Assembly: GCA_003542655.1 (NCBI GenBank)
Contig: DPKF01000051.1
Location: forward strand, 1 to 23,211
Length of the DNA stretch: 23,211 bases
Direction: 5' to 3'
Source: Holosporales bacterium
GTDB lineage: Bacteria > Pseudomonadota > Alphaproteobacteria > Paracaedibacterales > UBA11393
A model generated the notes under the pieces. The model searched no databases, had not been told where the DNA came from, and saw only the letters and a program-made list of their open reading frames with translations. The position numbers and the translations under genes were made by a program. Numbering within the stretch: the stretch's first letter is position 1; every line of letters starts with the position of its first letter. Shown here in pieces: positions 1 through 7,907 of the stretch.

Positions 1-1394
1 AGCTGATCCATAAAATCACGATCATGGCTAATCAGAATTAATGTGCCCTCATAACTGCTAAGCATATTAATAAGTAAATCTAATGTGTCTGCGTCCAAAT
101 CGTTTGTTGGTTCATCAAGTATTAAAACATTTGATTTTTGCGCCAATATTTTTGCTAATTGTAGGCGGTTTTTTTCGCCACCAGATAACACACTAATTTT
201 ACCCCGTGCTTGTTTATCATCAAACATAAATTGTTTTAAATAACCAACCACATGCATGGCACGGCCTTGAACCTCTACTGAATCGCCGCCCGTTGGACAC
301 AAATATTGCCATGGTGAATCGTTTGGGTCCATAGCGTCACGTTCTTGTTCAAAATAGGCAATGTCAATAGATTTCCCTAAACGTACGCGCCCTGAATCAG
401 GCTTAAGTTCGCCTATAAGCATTTTAAGAAGTGTTGACTTCCCTGCCCCATTTGGCCCGATAATACCAATACGATCCTTTTTAAAAACACGTGTTGAAAA
501 CGGTCCTAAAGATAAAACGCCTTTGTATTCTTTTTCTATCTCAAAAGCTTCTGACACCAATTGACTGCCGTAAGCTTTTTCAGTACTCGCCATAGTCATG
601 CTTTTGGGTTGATCTGAAAGAAGCATTTTGCGTCGTTGACGCATTTCGATTAAGCGCTCTAACCTGCCCTGATTACGCTTTCTGCGCCCTGTCACACCAC
701 GTTGTTTCCAGTGTTCCTCCATTTTAAGTTTGGCTTGAACTTTTGTCATTTCTGATTGTTGATTTTGATCTATTTCTTCTTGCCACTGTTCAAAATGTTT
801 GTACGACCTGTTTGTGCGTCTTAGCTCCCCTCGATCAAGCCACAGCATACTACGTGTTGTTCGCCTTAAAAAATACCGGTCGTGACTAATCATAATTAAC
901 GCACCTTGATAATTATTTAAATAGTCCTCAAGCCATTGAATGGCTTCAATATCTAAATGGTTTGTCGGTTCATCCAACAACAACACATCTGGATTCCCTG
1001 CTAAAGCACGTGCTAGCAATACACGGCGTTTTTGCCCGCCAGATAATGTATCAATGTTTCGTGTGATATCAATTTTTAACGTATCAAGCAGCATGTTTGC
1101 GGCGTATTCTTCGCCTGCTGTTTCCATAACGATTTCAAGAATTGTTTTATGTTGCGCTAAATCCAGGTCTTGCGGCAAATAATGTATTTTTATATTTGGT
1201 TTTTGATAAAATTCGCCACCATCAAGTTCATAAATACTTGCAAGAACCTTTAAAAGGGTTGATTTTCCCTGCCCGTTTCGCCCTATTAAACAAATATGAT
1301 CATCTTCTAATATATTAATGTCCAGCCTTTCAAACAAAGGTTTTGCACTAAAACTTAAAAGACCATCGTGAATGGTAAAAACGGGCAAAGACAT
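1..1394 (-). CDS. uup: ABC-F family ATPase, Uup type (C-terminus beyond window)
   Basis: Soluble twin-ATPase ABC-F protein of the Uup branch, a family linked to ribosome function and DNA structure maintenance. About 464 residues are visible; the C-terminal end, where Uup normally has a coiled-coil DNA-binding tail, lies outside the window. The first ABC domain has Walker A GRNGQGKS (about residues 38-45), signature LSGGQKRR and Walker B LLLDEPTNHLD. The linker has the Uup-like pattern EEHWKQRGVTGRRKRNQGR. The second domain has Walker A GPNGAGKSTLL, signature LSGGEKNR and LILDEPTNDLDADTLDLL; TNDLD-x-DTL is typical of Uup. No membrane segments are seen. The start is the ATG at 1394 (MSLPVFTIHDG). 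A TATAAT-like hexamer lies about 15 bases upstream, but no matching -35 is clear. The Uup call is favoured over EttA or YheS because of the linker and second-domain motifs. Confidence 0.9.
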   Translation of the reverse strand, partial: MSLPVFTIHDGLLSFSAKPLFERLDINILEDDHICLIGRNGQGKSTLLKVLASIYELDGGEFYQKPNIKIHYLPQDLDLAQHKTILEIVMETAGEEYAANMLLDTLKIDITRNIDTLSGGQKRRVLLARALAGNPDVLLLDEPTNHLDIEAIQWLEDYLNNYQGALIMISHDRYFLRRTTRSMLWLDRGELRRTNRSYKHFEQWQEEIDQNQQSEMTKVQAKLKMEEHWKQRGVTGRRKRNQGRLERLIEMRQRRKMLLSDQPKSMTMASTEKAYGSQLVSEAFEIEKEYKGVLSLGPFSTRVFKKDRIGIIGPNGAGKSTLLKMLIGELKPDSGRVRLGKSIDIAYFEQERDAMDPNDSPWQYLCPTGGDSVEVQGRAMHVVGYLKQFMFDDKQARGKISVLSGGEKNRLQLAKILAQKSNVLILDEPTNDLDADTLDLLINMLSSYEGTLILISHDRDFMDQ

Positions 1395-1473
1395 AAAAAA
1401 ATCAAATCATTATAATAAAAAATCCTACCCGTTTTCATCGTCCAATAGCAAGTTTCTATTTAAGGACAACTCG

Positions 1474-2568
1474 TCAATTAAAAGAGAACGCCCTTAAAAT
1501 ACGCGAGAGCAAATCTCGGCTGTTTTGTGTCAATGCATTTCGATGAAAGGGAGAAGCCCCAGGAATCCACTGTGGAGAAAATTCTGGATGGACACCAGAT
1601 AGAATAATATTATTTGCTTCTCTGATGACTACAGCTTCACCTAATTCAGTTGCAGCAATGACAGTGGCCTCATGATTTTCAAAAAAACAGCCTCCATTAC
1701 AAAATACAAATGATTCTTCTCTATATGTTTCTTGCACATACCTGACCTGAAATGCGCTTCCTCCATTCGTAAATTTTGTTTTTTGACTTTGAATCGGAGA
1801 AAATGGTCCATACGCTTCTGTTTGAGCTAAGCCAACCCCATCTCTTTCTATACTATTACCTCCAGGTAAAATAAATTTTGATCTAGATGATAGAAAATAC
1901 GCACCGGCACCAACGCCTAAGCATTTACCACCATTATCAGCAAAAATTTTAATGTTTGCCTTACCAGTGACGCCTAATTTTTCATGAAATGGGGTTGCGC
2001 GCCCACCTGGCATAATAAATAAATCACATCTTTCGGTATTCAAATGTCCTGATAATATAGTACCTGCCTTAATAAAACTTAACATAAAGTTTCCTTCAAT
2101 GAAGGCAAACGCCTGTTCCCACAAAGCCACAGTCTGTGGCATAACCCCATCATCATTATAGACAAATACATTAATTACCCTTTTAGTAATAGGGGATAAT
2201 TTATGCAATAGTTTAGCAGTCGTTTTCTGATCATCCATCTCTGCTTCATCACTGCCACGCTCTTCTTTTGGAAGAGCAATAACAGAAACACCCTCTGGAA
2301 TAGGAGATGGGCTCAACATTGGTGTTGTTTGAACAGATGATGACGCCAAAGGAGGAGAGGCTCCTTGAGATTGATGAGATGAAACAGAACTTGTGCCATC
2401 CTCTCCCCTCTGATCGAAAAGATCGACCTTGCTTGTATATAAACTTGGTGGTTGTGTCACTCCATCATCATAGGGACTTTCCGTTGCACCGTTTAATGTA
2501 CAACCGGCACTTATTAATAAAAATAAGAAATGATGTGACTTGAATTTTGCAACGTTATGCAAATGCAT
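1474..2568 (-). CDS. Putative lipoprotein with BPL_N (amidotransferase-like) domain, nucleophile Cys replaced by Gly
   Basis: 364-residue protein. Start chosen at the ATG at 2568 because AAAGGAG lies 8 bases upstream; an in-frame TTG at 2592 would place that Shine-Dalgarno inside the gene. The N-terminus is a basic/hydrophobic signal ending LLISAGC, so Cys23 could be lipidated, although Ser at -3 is an imperfect lipobox. Residues about 24-125 are low-complexity, rich in Ser, Pro, Thr and acidic residues, and likely a linker. Residues about 131-335 resemble the BPL_N domain found at the N-terminus of yeast biotin-protein ligase: VINVFVYNDDGVMP, FIMPGGRATPF, the nucleophile-elbow position GVGAGAYF (218-225), EAYGPF, NGG, and GVHPEF (325-330). 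In BPL_N relatives the elbow is GxCAG; here Gly220 replaces the Cys, while His327 and Glu329 remain. It lies directly downstream of tssG but has its own promoter. Substrate or partner unknown; a binding or sensor role is possible. Confidence 0.72.
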   Translation of the reverse strand: MHLHNVAKFKSHHFLFLLISAGCTLNGATESPYDDGVTQPPSLYTSKVDLFDQRGEDGTSSVSSHQSQGASPPLASSSVQTTPMLSPSPIPEGVSVIALPKEERGSDEAEMDDQKTTAKLLHKLSPITKRVINVFVYNDDGVMPQTVALWEQAFAFIEGNFMLSFIKAGTILSGHLNTERCDLFIMPGGRATPFHEKLGVTGKANIKIFADNGGKCLGVGAGAYFLSSRSKFILPGGNSIERDGVGLAQTEAYGPFSPIQSQKTKFTNGGSAFQVRYVQETYREESFVFCNGGCFFENHEATVIAATELGEAVVIREANNIILSGVHPEFSPQWIPGASPFHRNALTQNSRDLLSRILRAFSFN

Positions 2569-2602
2569 AAAAGTGACTCCTTTAAATGACAAAAAACATT
2601 AT

Positions 2603-2632
2603 ATTATACAAACAATATAGTGCATTTATTAA
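2603..2632 (-). promoter_or_regulatory. Promoter for the BPL_N lipoprotein gene
   Basis: On the minus strand, -35 TTAATA (2627-2632, four of six consensus matches) and a perfect -10 TATAAT (2603-2608) are 18 bases apart. The predicted transcript starts about 28 bases before the ATG at 2568 and contains the AAAGGAG ribosome-binding site. The lipoprotein gene may therefore be transcribed separately from tssFG. Confidence 0.5.
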
Positions 2633-2656
2633 TTTTTGGTTAACGAACACATAATC

Positions 2657-3718
2657 TTATGCTACTATATCACGGCATACGATATCTACAAAACATGGTT
2701 TTTCCAAGGGTTTACCAACCGTTATCCATGAATTATGCCCCAAAGAAAACTTTCTATTCAGGCGAAGTGGTTTAATATTATAACTTTGCACTTTAAACCG
2801 AAATTTAACATTATGATCAATACCAGCATAGAAAAGTGTTAAATCGCGCAAGGCTTCATAATATTGACCTGTTATAATTTCATTATCATCATTTTTGATT
2901 TTTGTTGGCATAAATTGGCTGATTTGCTTCCAATTCATTGGTCCCATATCTATACGAATACCAGCAGATTGGTTCCATACTTTATCACCAAGTATCACTT
3001 CTGTTCCAAGAGCATTCATGCGACCCAATTTTTGCCCCAATTTTGTAATTTCAGATTCTGGTGCACGTTCCCAAGCACCTTGATATTGATGTACTTCAAC
3101 AGGCATATTAAAATGCGTTGAAAGGACTTTAACCAAACCATGTGTTGATCTTGGGCGCCTCCATAGCACATCATGATAACTTAAAAGTGTACGATCGCTA
3201 ACATTTACCTTATTTCGAAAGGATTCATTACCAAGACCGCAAATACTTAATAAACATTTTCCAACATGGGTTTTAGTTGGGTCTTTTTGTGAATAAGAGA
3301 TGAAGGTCCGTTTTTTTAACCGATGCCAAATCGATGCGTAGCGATGGTTAAAAATATCTAAAAAGTCACGAAATCCATTATCATGCTGACTTGTCCGTTC
3401 TAACAACAGTTCCGTATATGGCGTTGGCAGAGGGCCTTGAATGCCTGCTATACCCATAAAATTAATCCAAAGTACTGGTTGATTTTGATTTGCCGTTGGC
3501 AGGGAAAAACTATGAATTTCTGAACTTGATGGAGACATAGAGACGCGTGATTTTATACGCACAGCCTCCTTAGAGGGAGCAACCCCCTCCCCCAATGGAA
3601 CGGCATCAGGCATCATTTGCTGTAATAATTCTACAGCTTGATGAAAATCAAATTTAAAAGTATCTGATTTTAACGTTTCTTTTATAGTGATATTTGAGTT
3701 CCTGGCAACGGCTTCCAT
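2657..3718 (-). CDS. tssG: Type VI secretion system baseplate protein TssG
   Basis: 353-residue TssG (VasB/ImpH family). With two TssF copies, TssG forms the wedge of the T6SS baseplate, on which the contractile tail is assembled in the cytoplasm against the TssJLM membrane complex. Family hallmarks visible are FDFHQAVELLQQM near the N-terminus, INFMGIAGIQGPLPTPYTELL, FLDIFNHRYASIWHRLKK, and the C-terminal region LGHNSWITVGKPL. Length is normal for the family and there is no signal peptide. The ATG at 3718 overlaps the end of tssF by 37 bases and is preceded by AAAGGAT at suitable spacing, so the two are probably translationally coupled. No tssE, tssK, hcp, vgrG or tssBC lies in the window, so the rest of the apparatus must be encoded elsewhere if it exists. 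Confidence 0.9.
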   Translation of the reverse strand: MEAVARNSNITIKETLKSDTFKFDFHQAVELLQQMMPDAVPLGEGVAPSKEAVRIKSRVSMSPSSSEIHSFSLPTANQNQPVLWINFMGIAGIQGPLPTPYTELLLERTSQHDNGFRDFLDIFNHRYASIWHRLKKRTFISYSQKDPTKTHVGKCLLSICGLGNESFRNKVNVSDRTLLSYHDVLWRRPRSTHGLVKVLSTHFNMPVEVHQYQGAWERAPESEITKLGQKLGRMNALGTEVILGDKVWNQSAGIRIDMGPMNWKQISQFMPTKIKNDDNEIITGQYYEALRDLTLFYAGIDHNVKFRFKVQSYNIKPLRLNRKFSLGHNSWITVGKPLEKPCFVDIVCRDIVA

Positions 3719-5508
3719 CGCATTATATCCTTTTGACGGTAATCATTTTTTAGTACAACTTCAACGAAGGAATTAATCCCCACGTGTAAGCCAAAATAGT
3801 GACGTAAAATACTGGCAAGTAAAAAAGTTGATCCGCCAGAATTCGTCGCATCATTCATAATCAATGTTACTTCTTGCCCACGTACAAAACCACGCCAGGC
3901 CTCGTTATTAACACGTCGCACTACAGGTTTGATTATAAGATCTGTAATTGTTTCAATTTCAAAATGTGATTGTCCTGAACCACGCAAATAGAGACGAAGC
4001 ATTTCTGCAAGCCCTGCAACAGATGCAGGTCCCGAGGTTAACCCTATATGATTAACAGATAGTTGTGAAATAAGTTTCCACAGGGTTTCTCCATCTTCTG
4101 GCGAATCCACTTGTGAAACGGGCTTATCTAAGCAAACAATTTGTGACACAGGTAACGCATCTTCGGCCGTTAAAGAGGTATTATAGGGTAACTGTTCTGC
4201 AAGATAACGGTTTGTACACAGCGTTTCAGCATAAATAATTTGTTGTGCGGGTGTTTGCGCGGAAAAATTAATATCGACAAACGAAAGGTATACATCACTT
4301 CCTGGTAAATCCCTAACGCGTGCCGATGTGCGTTTATGGGTCCAATATACAGTGTCTGGATTCAACAACGTATGATGACTAAAACTATAGTAGGGTGCCA
4401 TCTCTATAGGGTCATCTACCCCCTCAACAGAACCAGAAACATTTAAAATAGAATATATTTCTGTCGTTTGGTCTAAACGTTGATCGGGAATCAACCTATA
4501 TTCTGTTTGTTTTTTATTCAAACGAAAAGGATCTGTTGATTTTTTAAATAAGTTCACAATTGGGGTTGCGCCTAGTAAAAAATCTTCTGCTTTTAAATCA
4601 ATTTCATGAATAGCGCCTGGATCATTTATTGGCATATAAAGGTTTAAAATTTCAGAAGATAAATCTACAAGCGACGCTGCTTTAAGCAAATCTTTTATTT
4701 TAAAAAAAAGAAATTTTTCCGGAAGGTGAAAATATTCTTGCAGTAATTGATAACTGTGAATCGAATGCTGTCCCATTGGTAAAGACATTTCATCTGCTTC
4801 AAAACCAATTGGTTTTAAACTGCCTTTAGGAAGTGCATGAATATTTTTACCATCTGTGCTGACAAAAGCCTGTTGCTCTGTTCTTGAGAAAATAAGTTGA
4901 TATAAAAAGAGGGCTAGCTTTTTTTCAGAAGCTAAATGAAAATCCACACTATCCATATGCATATCTTTAAAATTAACACTTGTCGATTTTAATCTTATAT
5001 GGAGCGCCCATTCAGATTGCAAAGGTTGGCCGCAAGTTGATAAACGGTTAGCTGCGACAATGCCAACATGATCCACTTCAATTGGCCATAATGTAACGGG
5101 ATAAACTGTTGTAAATGTACAATCAATTCCCTCCATCGCAGCTGCATTCAATCGCGTTCCTTTTGGCACCTTAAAACCGGTCGTTAGATTGCCCCGACTA
5201 GGATCTGCTATAAGATGGGCAATGCCCATTGATGGCACAGGATTTACCAAATGTGGATATAAAATATTAAGGAGGGCTGCTGCTGTTTGCGGGTGTTGGT
5301 CTTCAATTTCTTTTGATATACGCCCACTTAAAAACGCAAAAGATTCTAGCAACCTTTCAACATGTGGGTCGGGGGATTCACTATCTGAAAGTTCAAGCCT
5401 TCTTGCAATTTTTGGATATTGACGAGAAAAATTACGCCCTGCATTACGTAAATAATCCAACTCACGATTATAATAATATAACAGTTGTTCACGTGACGAA
5501 TTTGTCAA
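3682..5508 (-). CDS. tssF: Type VI secretion system baseplate protein TssF
   Basis: 608-residue TssF (VasA/ImpG family), the larger component of the T6SS baseplate wedge (TssF2-TssG). The N-terminal family signature is clear: LLYYYNRELDYLRNAG, FSRQYPKIARRLEL, DPHVERLLESFAFLSGRI and LLNILYPHLVNPVPSM. The middle has SHHTLLNPDTVYW, and the C-terminus has FVRGQEVTLIMND and LASILRHYFGLHVGINSFVEVVL. It starts at a TTG (5506-5508) with GGAG five bases upstream; no ATG nearby would preserve the conserved N-terminus. The reading frame is intact and full length, arguing against decay. It precedes and overlaps tssG. Upstream is a spacer of about 160 bases, separating it from an unrelated exported-protein gene on the same strand. 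Confidence 0.92.
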   Translation of the reverse strand: MTNSSREQLLYYYNRELDYLRNAGRNFSRQYPKIARRLELSDSESPDPHVERLLESFAFLSGRISKEIEDQHPQTAAALLNILYPHLVNPVPSMGIAHLIADPSRGNLTTGFKVPKGTRLNAAAMEGIDCTFTTVYPVTLWPIEVDHVGIVAANRLSTCGQPLQSEWALHIRLKSTSVNFKDMHMDSVDFHLASEKKLALFLYQLIFSRTEQQAFVSTDGKNIHALPKGSLKPIGFEADEMSLPMGQHSIHSYQLLQEYFHLPEKFLFFKIKDLLKAASLVDLSSEILNLYMPINDPGAIHEIDLKAEDFLLGATPIVNLFKKSTDPFRLNKKQTEYRLIPDQRLDQTTEIYSILNVSGSVEGVDDPIEMAPYYSFSHHTLLNPDTVYWTHKRTSARVRDLPGSDVYLSFVDINFSAQTPAQQIIYAETLCTNRYLAEQLPYNTSLTAEDALPVSQIVCLDKPVSQVDSPEDGETLWKLISQLSVNHIGLTSGPASVAGLAEMLRLYLRGSGQSHFEIETITDLIIKPVVRRVNNEAWRGFVRGQEVTLIMNDATNSGGSTFLLASILRHYFGLHVGINSFVEVVLKNDYRQKDIMRWKPLPGTQISL

Positions 5509-5626
5509 AATTACTCCATAGCTTAAGCTGTTTAAAAGCCCTATGTTTAATGGTAGCTAACTTTCCGTTTTGTGGCAACTGGGTGTTTAGGGCTATTTTT
5601 TTAAAATTTATGGGAAAATAAGATAA

Positions 5627-5646
5627 CCACGGGAGTGTTCCCGTGG
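5627..5646 (-). terminator. Hairpin downstream of the exported-protein gene
   Basis: Perfect 8-bp stem CCACGGGA / TCCCGTGG with a 4-base loop, 24 bases after the stop of the upstream minus-strand gene (5671-6306) and about 120 bases before the tssF start. On the minus strand it is followed by TTATCTTATTTT, a poor but U-containing tail. It may be an intrinsic terminator separating the exported-protein gene from tssFG. Confidence 0.5.
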
Positions 5647-5670
5647 GTTATAATAAAAGGTATGCAAAAA

Positions 5671-6306
5671 TTAAGCAACTGGTTCTGTACTAGATTGCGT
5701 TGCTTGCACCACATCAAGCAAAGTGCGGGTTGCCCTTCCACAACAGCCATTAGCAGGAACTTTATTGGCTATCATTTGTAAACTCTGGACGGCAACCATA
5801 CCAACCACTTCTTGAATAAGCGGATCAATACCAGCATCTGCCAATCTTGCTTCTATTTTGGAGGAAGATGCGCGCACACAAATACTTAAAATACTTTTCA
5901 GCGTTTCATCAGCATTACTGATAGAAGCCTGACGCAACAATGTTTCTGTTTCTCTAAACAATATATTGAAATCATTTTCTGAAATCCCCAGTTGTTTTGC
6001 TATATTTTTAGCATATTTTTTTGCTTCTGCGCATTGTGCGTCCACACTTTTTTTCAAATCACGAACAAACCCTGATTTTTTTAGTTTTTGTCTGTATAAT
6101 TGAGAGGCAAAATCTAATATTTTACCAACTTGCATTTCTGTTAAAGATTGTGTGTCGGATACTTGTAAAAAAGTCTTAGCTGTAACTGAAGAAACCGCAC
6201 TCGGTGCAGGAAAACTGGTAGCGCTTCCATCTGTTAATTCAGCTGCCATAAGTGGTGACACTGATGCAAACATGCCAACAATCATTAAGCTTTTAATTTT
6301 ATTCAT
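5671..6306 (-). CDS. Exported helical protein of unknown function
   Basis: 211 residues. Residues 1-22 form a classical Sec signal (MNKIKSLMIVGMFASVSPLMAA), with likely cleavage around Ala21/Ala22. The mature part starts with a Ser/Thr/Ala-rich stretch (24-45) followed by a mostly helical, Lys/Glu-rich region (about 54-182), and carries four Cys (92, 143 and the pair 188-189), which could form disulfides in the periplasm. I do not recognise a family. The start is secure: AAGGAG lies 8 bases before the ATG. A hairpin-like terminator follows the gene and murD is divergent upstream, so it is probably a single-gene unit. Its position beside tssFG makes a host- or envelope-related role conceivable, but the hairpin between them argues against a shared transcript. 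Confidence 0.7.
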   Translation of the reverse strand: MNKIKSLMIVGMFASVSPLMAAELTDGSATSFPAPSAVSSVTAKTFLQVSDTQSLTEMQVGKILDFASQLYRQKLKKSGFVRDLKKSVDAQCAEAKKYAKNIAKQLGISENDFNILFRETETLLRQASISNADETLKSILSICVRASSSKIEARLADAGIDPLIQEVVGMVAVQSLQMIANKVPANGCCGRATRTLLDVVQATQSSTEPVA

Positions 6307-6330
6307 GTAAAACTCCTTAATGTTAAATTA

Positions 6331-6349
6331 AGCATATTTCTTATATGCT
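6331..6349. repeat. 7-bp inverted repeat in the leader of the exported-protein gene
   Basis: AGCATAT and ATATGCT separated by 5 bases (TTCTT), 25-43 bases upstream of the ATG at 6306. It could be an operator for a dimeric regulator or a short hairpin in the mRNA leader. The arms are AT-rich, so chance is possible. Confidence 0.35.
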
Positions 6350-6487
6350 GTTTTAATTTTAACAAAAAAAGTATTAACAAAAGGTAAACGCAAAAAAAAC
6401 ATCATTCCCATAAAATAATTTTCGAATCGATTTTAACACCTGATTTGTTTTATAATTGGAATGTATAACCATAAAACACAACAGATA

Positions 6488-7780
6488 ATGGCATTAAATT
6501 TAGACCATGTACTAATTCTAGGCTCTGGTCAAACGGGACTAAGCGTAGAAAATTGGTGCAAAAGAAAAAATATTACATCCTCCATGTGGCATGGTGATGC
6601 TGACACCTCAACATATATCAATATGAATAATATTACATGTGTTGTCATCAGCCCCGGTATCATGCCGTCACACCCAATGCCACAAAAGGCTAAGAAGCTT
6701 AATATTCCAGTCATTACAGATATTGATTTATTTTTTTCTCAAGACGAAGCGTTAGTAAAGCATACATTTGGTATAACAGGAACAAACGGAAAATCCACAA
6801 CCACCGCCCTACTCCACCATATTTTTCAAAATACAGATGATAAAAAAAATAACACATTTTTAGGCGGCAATATTGGAACGCCTATTTTAGATTTGCCGGT
6901 CGACAAAAGTGCACACTATGCAATAGAGTTATCATCATATCAATTAGAACTCTCACATAAGCTAAACCTTTTTGCTGCAGTACTGCTAAATTTAACCCCC
7001 GATCATTTAGATCGTCACGGATCGATGGAACAATATGCTATTGAAAAAATGAAAATTTTTGACGGGTGCAAAAATTCGCTTGTTTGTATTGATGATGCGT
7101 ATTCGCAAGATATCTACAACGCATTAAAGAAAAATCAAAACACCTTATCTATATCATGCACACAAAAAGCTGACTATTATGTAGATAGTAACGGTGATCT
7201 CTTCATAAAAGACCGCCTTATAACTTCCCTTTCAAATATGCCTTTAAAAGGTAAGCATAATTGGCAAAATATGGTAGCAGCTTTTGCCTTAGCGCATATT
7301 GCTAGCCTACCAGAAACAGATATTATACAGGCAATGCAATCTTTTCAGGGACTAAAACATCGTTTGCAAAATGTGAAAAAAATAAATAATGTGACATTTA
7401 TTAATGACAGCAAAGCCACAAACAGTGAATCCACAGAAATGGCTATAAGGGCCTATCAAGACAAAAAAATATATATTATTTTAGGGGGGCGTGCAAAAGC
7501 AAACGGTCTGAATGCGTTGCAGCCGCTTTTCCCTTTTATACAAAAAGCATACCTCATTGGTGAAGCAGCGAATGATTTTTCAGTCATATTAGAAAAGCAT
7601 CATGTCGCTTATACACTATCGCATACGCTATTACCTGCCGTAACGCAGGCTTATAAGGATGCGCAAATAGATGCTAAGGAAAGTATCGTTCTATTATCAC
7701 CAAGTTGTGCCAGTTTTGATCAATTTAAAAATTTTGAAGAACGTGGCGATATCTTTTGTGACATTGTGAACAAAATTTAA
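6488..7780 (+). CDS. murD: UDP-N-acetylmuramoylalanine--D-glutamate ligase MurD
   Basis: Cytoplasmic Mur ligase adding D-Glu to UDP-MurNAc-L-Ala with ATP, in the second committed amino-acid step of peptidoglycan synthesis. An N-terminal Rossmann region (VLILGSGQTGLS) binds the UDP substrate. Central ATPase motifs are GITGTNGKSTTTALL, GGNIGTPIL, ELSSYQLELS and LLNLTPDHLDRHGSM, followed by the EKMKIF region with the lysine carbamylated in this family. The C-terminal domain has FINDSKATNSEST, ILGGRAKA and LLSPSCASFDQFKNFEERG. Start choice is uncertain. An upstream ATG at 6461 would give 439 residues, but TATAAT at 6451-6456 looks like a -10 that would start transcription near 6463. The ATG at 6488 gives a 430-residue protein whose N-terminus aligns in length with E. 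coli MurD. Neither ATG has a good Shine-Dalgarno. The gene stands apart from other mur genes. Confidence 0.93.
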   Translation: MALNLDHVLILGSGQTGLSVENWCKRKNITSSMWHGDADTSTYINMNNITCVVISPGIMPSHPMPQKAKKLNIPVITDIDLFFSQDEALVKHTFGITGTNGKSTTTALLHHIFQNTDDKKNNTFLGGNIGTPILDLPVDKSAHYAIELSSYQLELSHKLNLFAAVLLNLTPDHLDRHGSMEQYAIEKMKIFDGCKNSLVCIDDAYSQDIYNALKKNQNTLSISCTQKADYYVDSNGDLFIKDRLITSLSNMPLKGKHNWQNMVAAFALAHIASLPETDIIQAMQSFQGLKHRLQNVKKINNVTFINDSKATNSESTEMAIRAYQDKKIYIILGGRAKANGLNALQPLFPFIQKAYLIGEAANDFSVILEKHHVAYTLSHTLLPAVTQAYKDAQIDAKESIVLLSPSCASFDQFKNFEERGDIFCDIVNKI

Positions 7781-7787
7781 CCATCTC

Positions 7788-7823
7788 GCAGGCTGAGATC
7801 AGTCTCATTTATGCTGAACCTGC
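7788..7823 (+). other. Possible structured RNA element between murD and the proQ-like gene
   Basis: After the murD stop, GCAGG (7788-7792) can pair with CCTGC (7819-7823), enclosing a second hairpin TGAGA / TCTCA (7794-7798 / 7803-7807, 4-base loop). No T-tract follows, so it is not a standard terminator. It could be a small RNA structure or processing site in the murD-proQ spacer (127 bases). Confidence 0.3.
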
Positions 7824-7907
7824 ACATGATGAACAAAAATATTGACATGTTTATTAAAACATTTAATAATGAGCCATTGAATTCAATAAATTTATGAATA
7901 GTGAAAT

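Noticed and set aside
5537..5594. AGCCCTA / TAGGGCT inverted repeat upstream of tssF followed by a T-run on the plus strand
   Set aside because: Loop of 44 bases is long, no plus-strand gene precedes it, and no small RNA promoter could be recognised.
6317..6331. CtrA-like site TTAA-N7-TTAA in the leader of the exported-protein gene
   Set aside because: The spacing is perfect, but TTAA pairs arise easily by chance in such AT-rich spacers and the full TTAACCAT form is missing.
7788..7840. TPP-riboswitch-like string (GGCTGAGAT followed by GAACCTG)
   Set aside because: The CTGAGA and GAACCTG pieces recall a thi-box, but the conserved GGGGxGC segment, the CTGATCTGG stretch and the closing GCGxAGGGA are absent, and the downstream gene is an RNA chaperone, not a thiamine gene.
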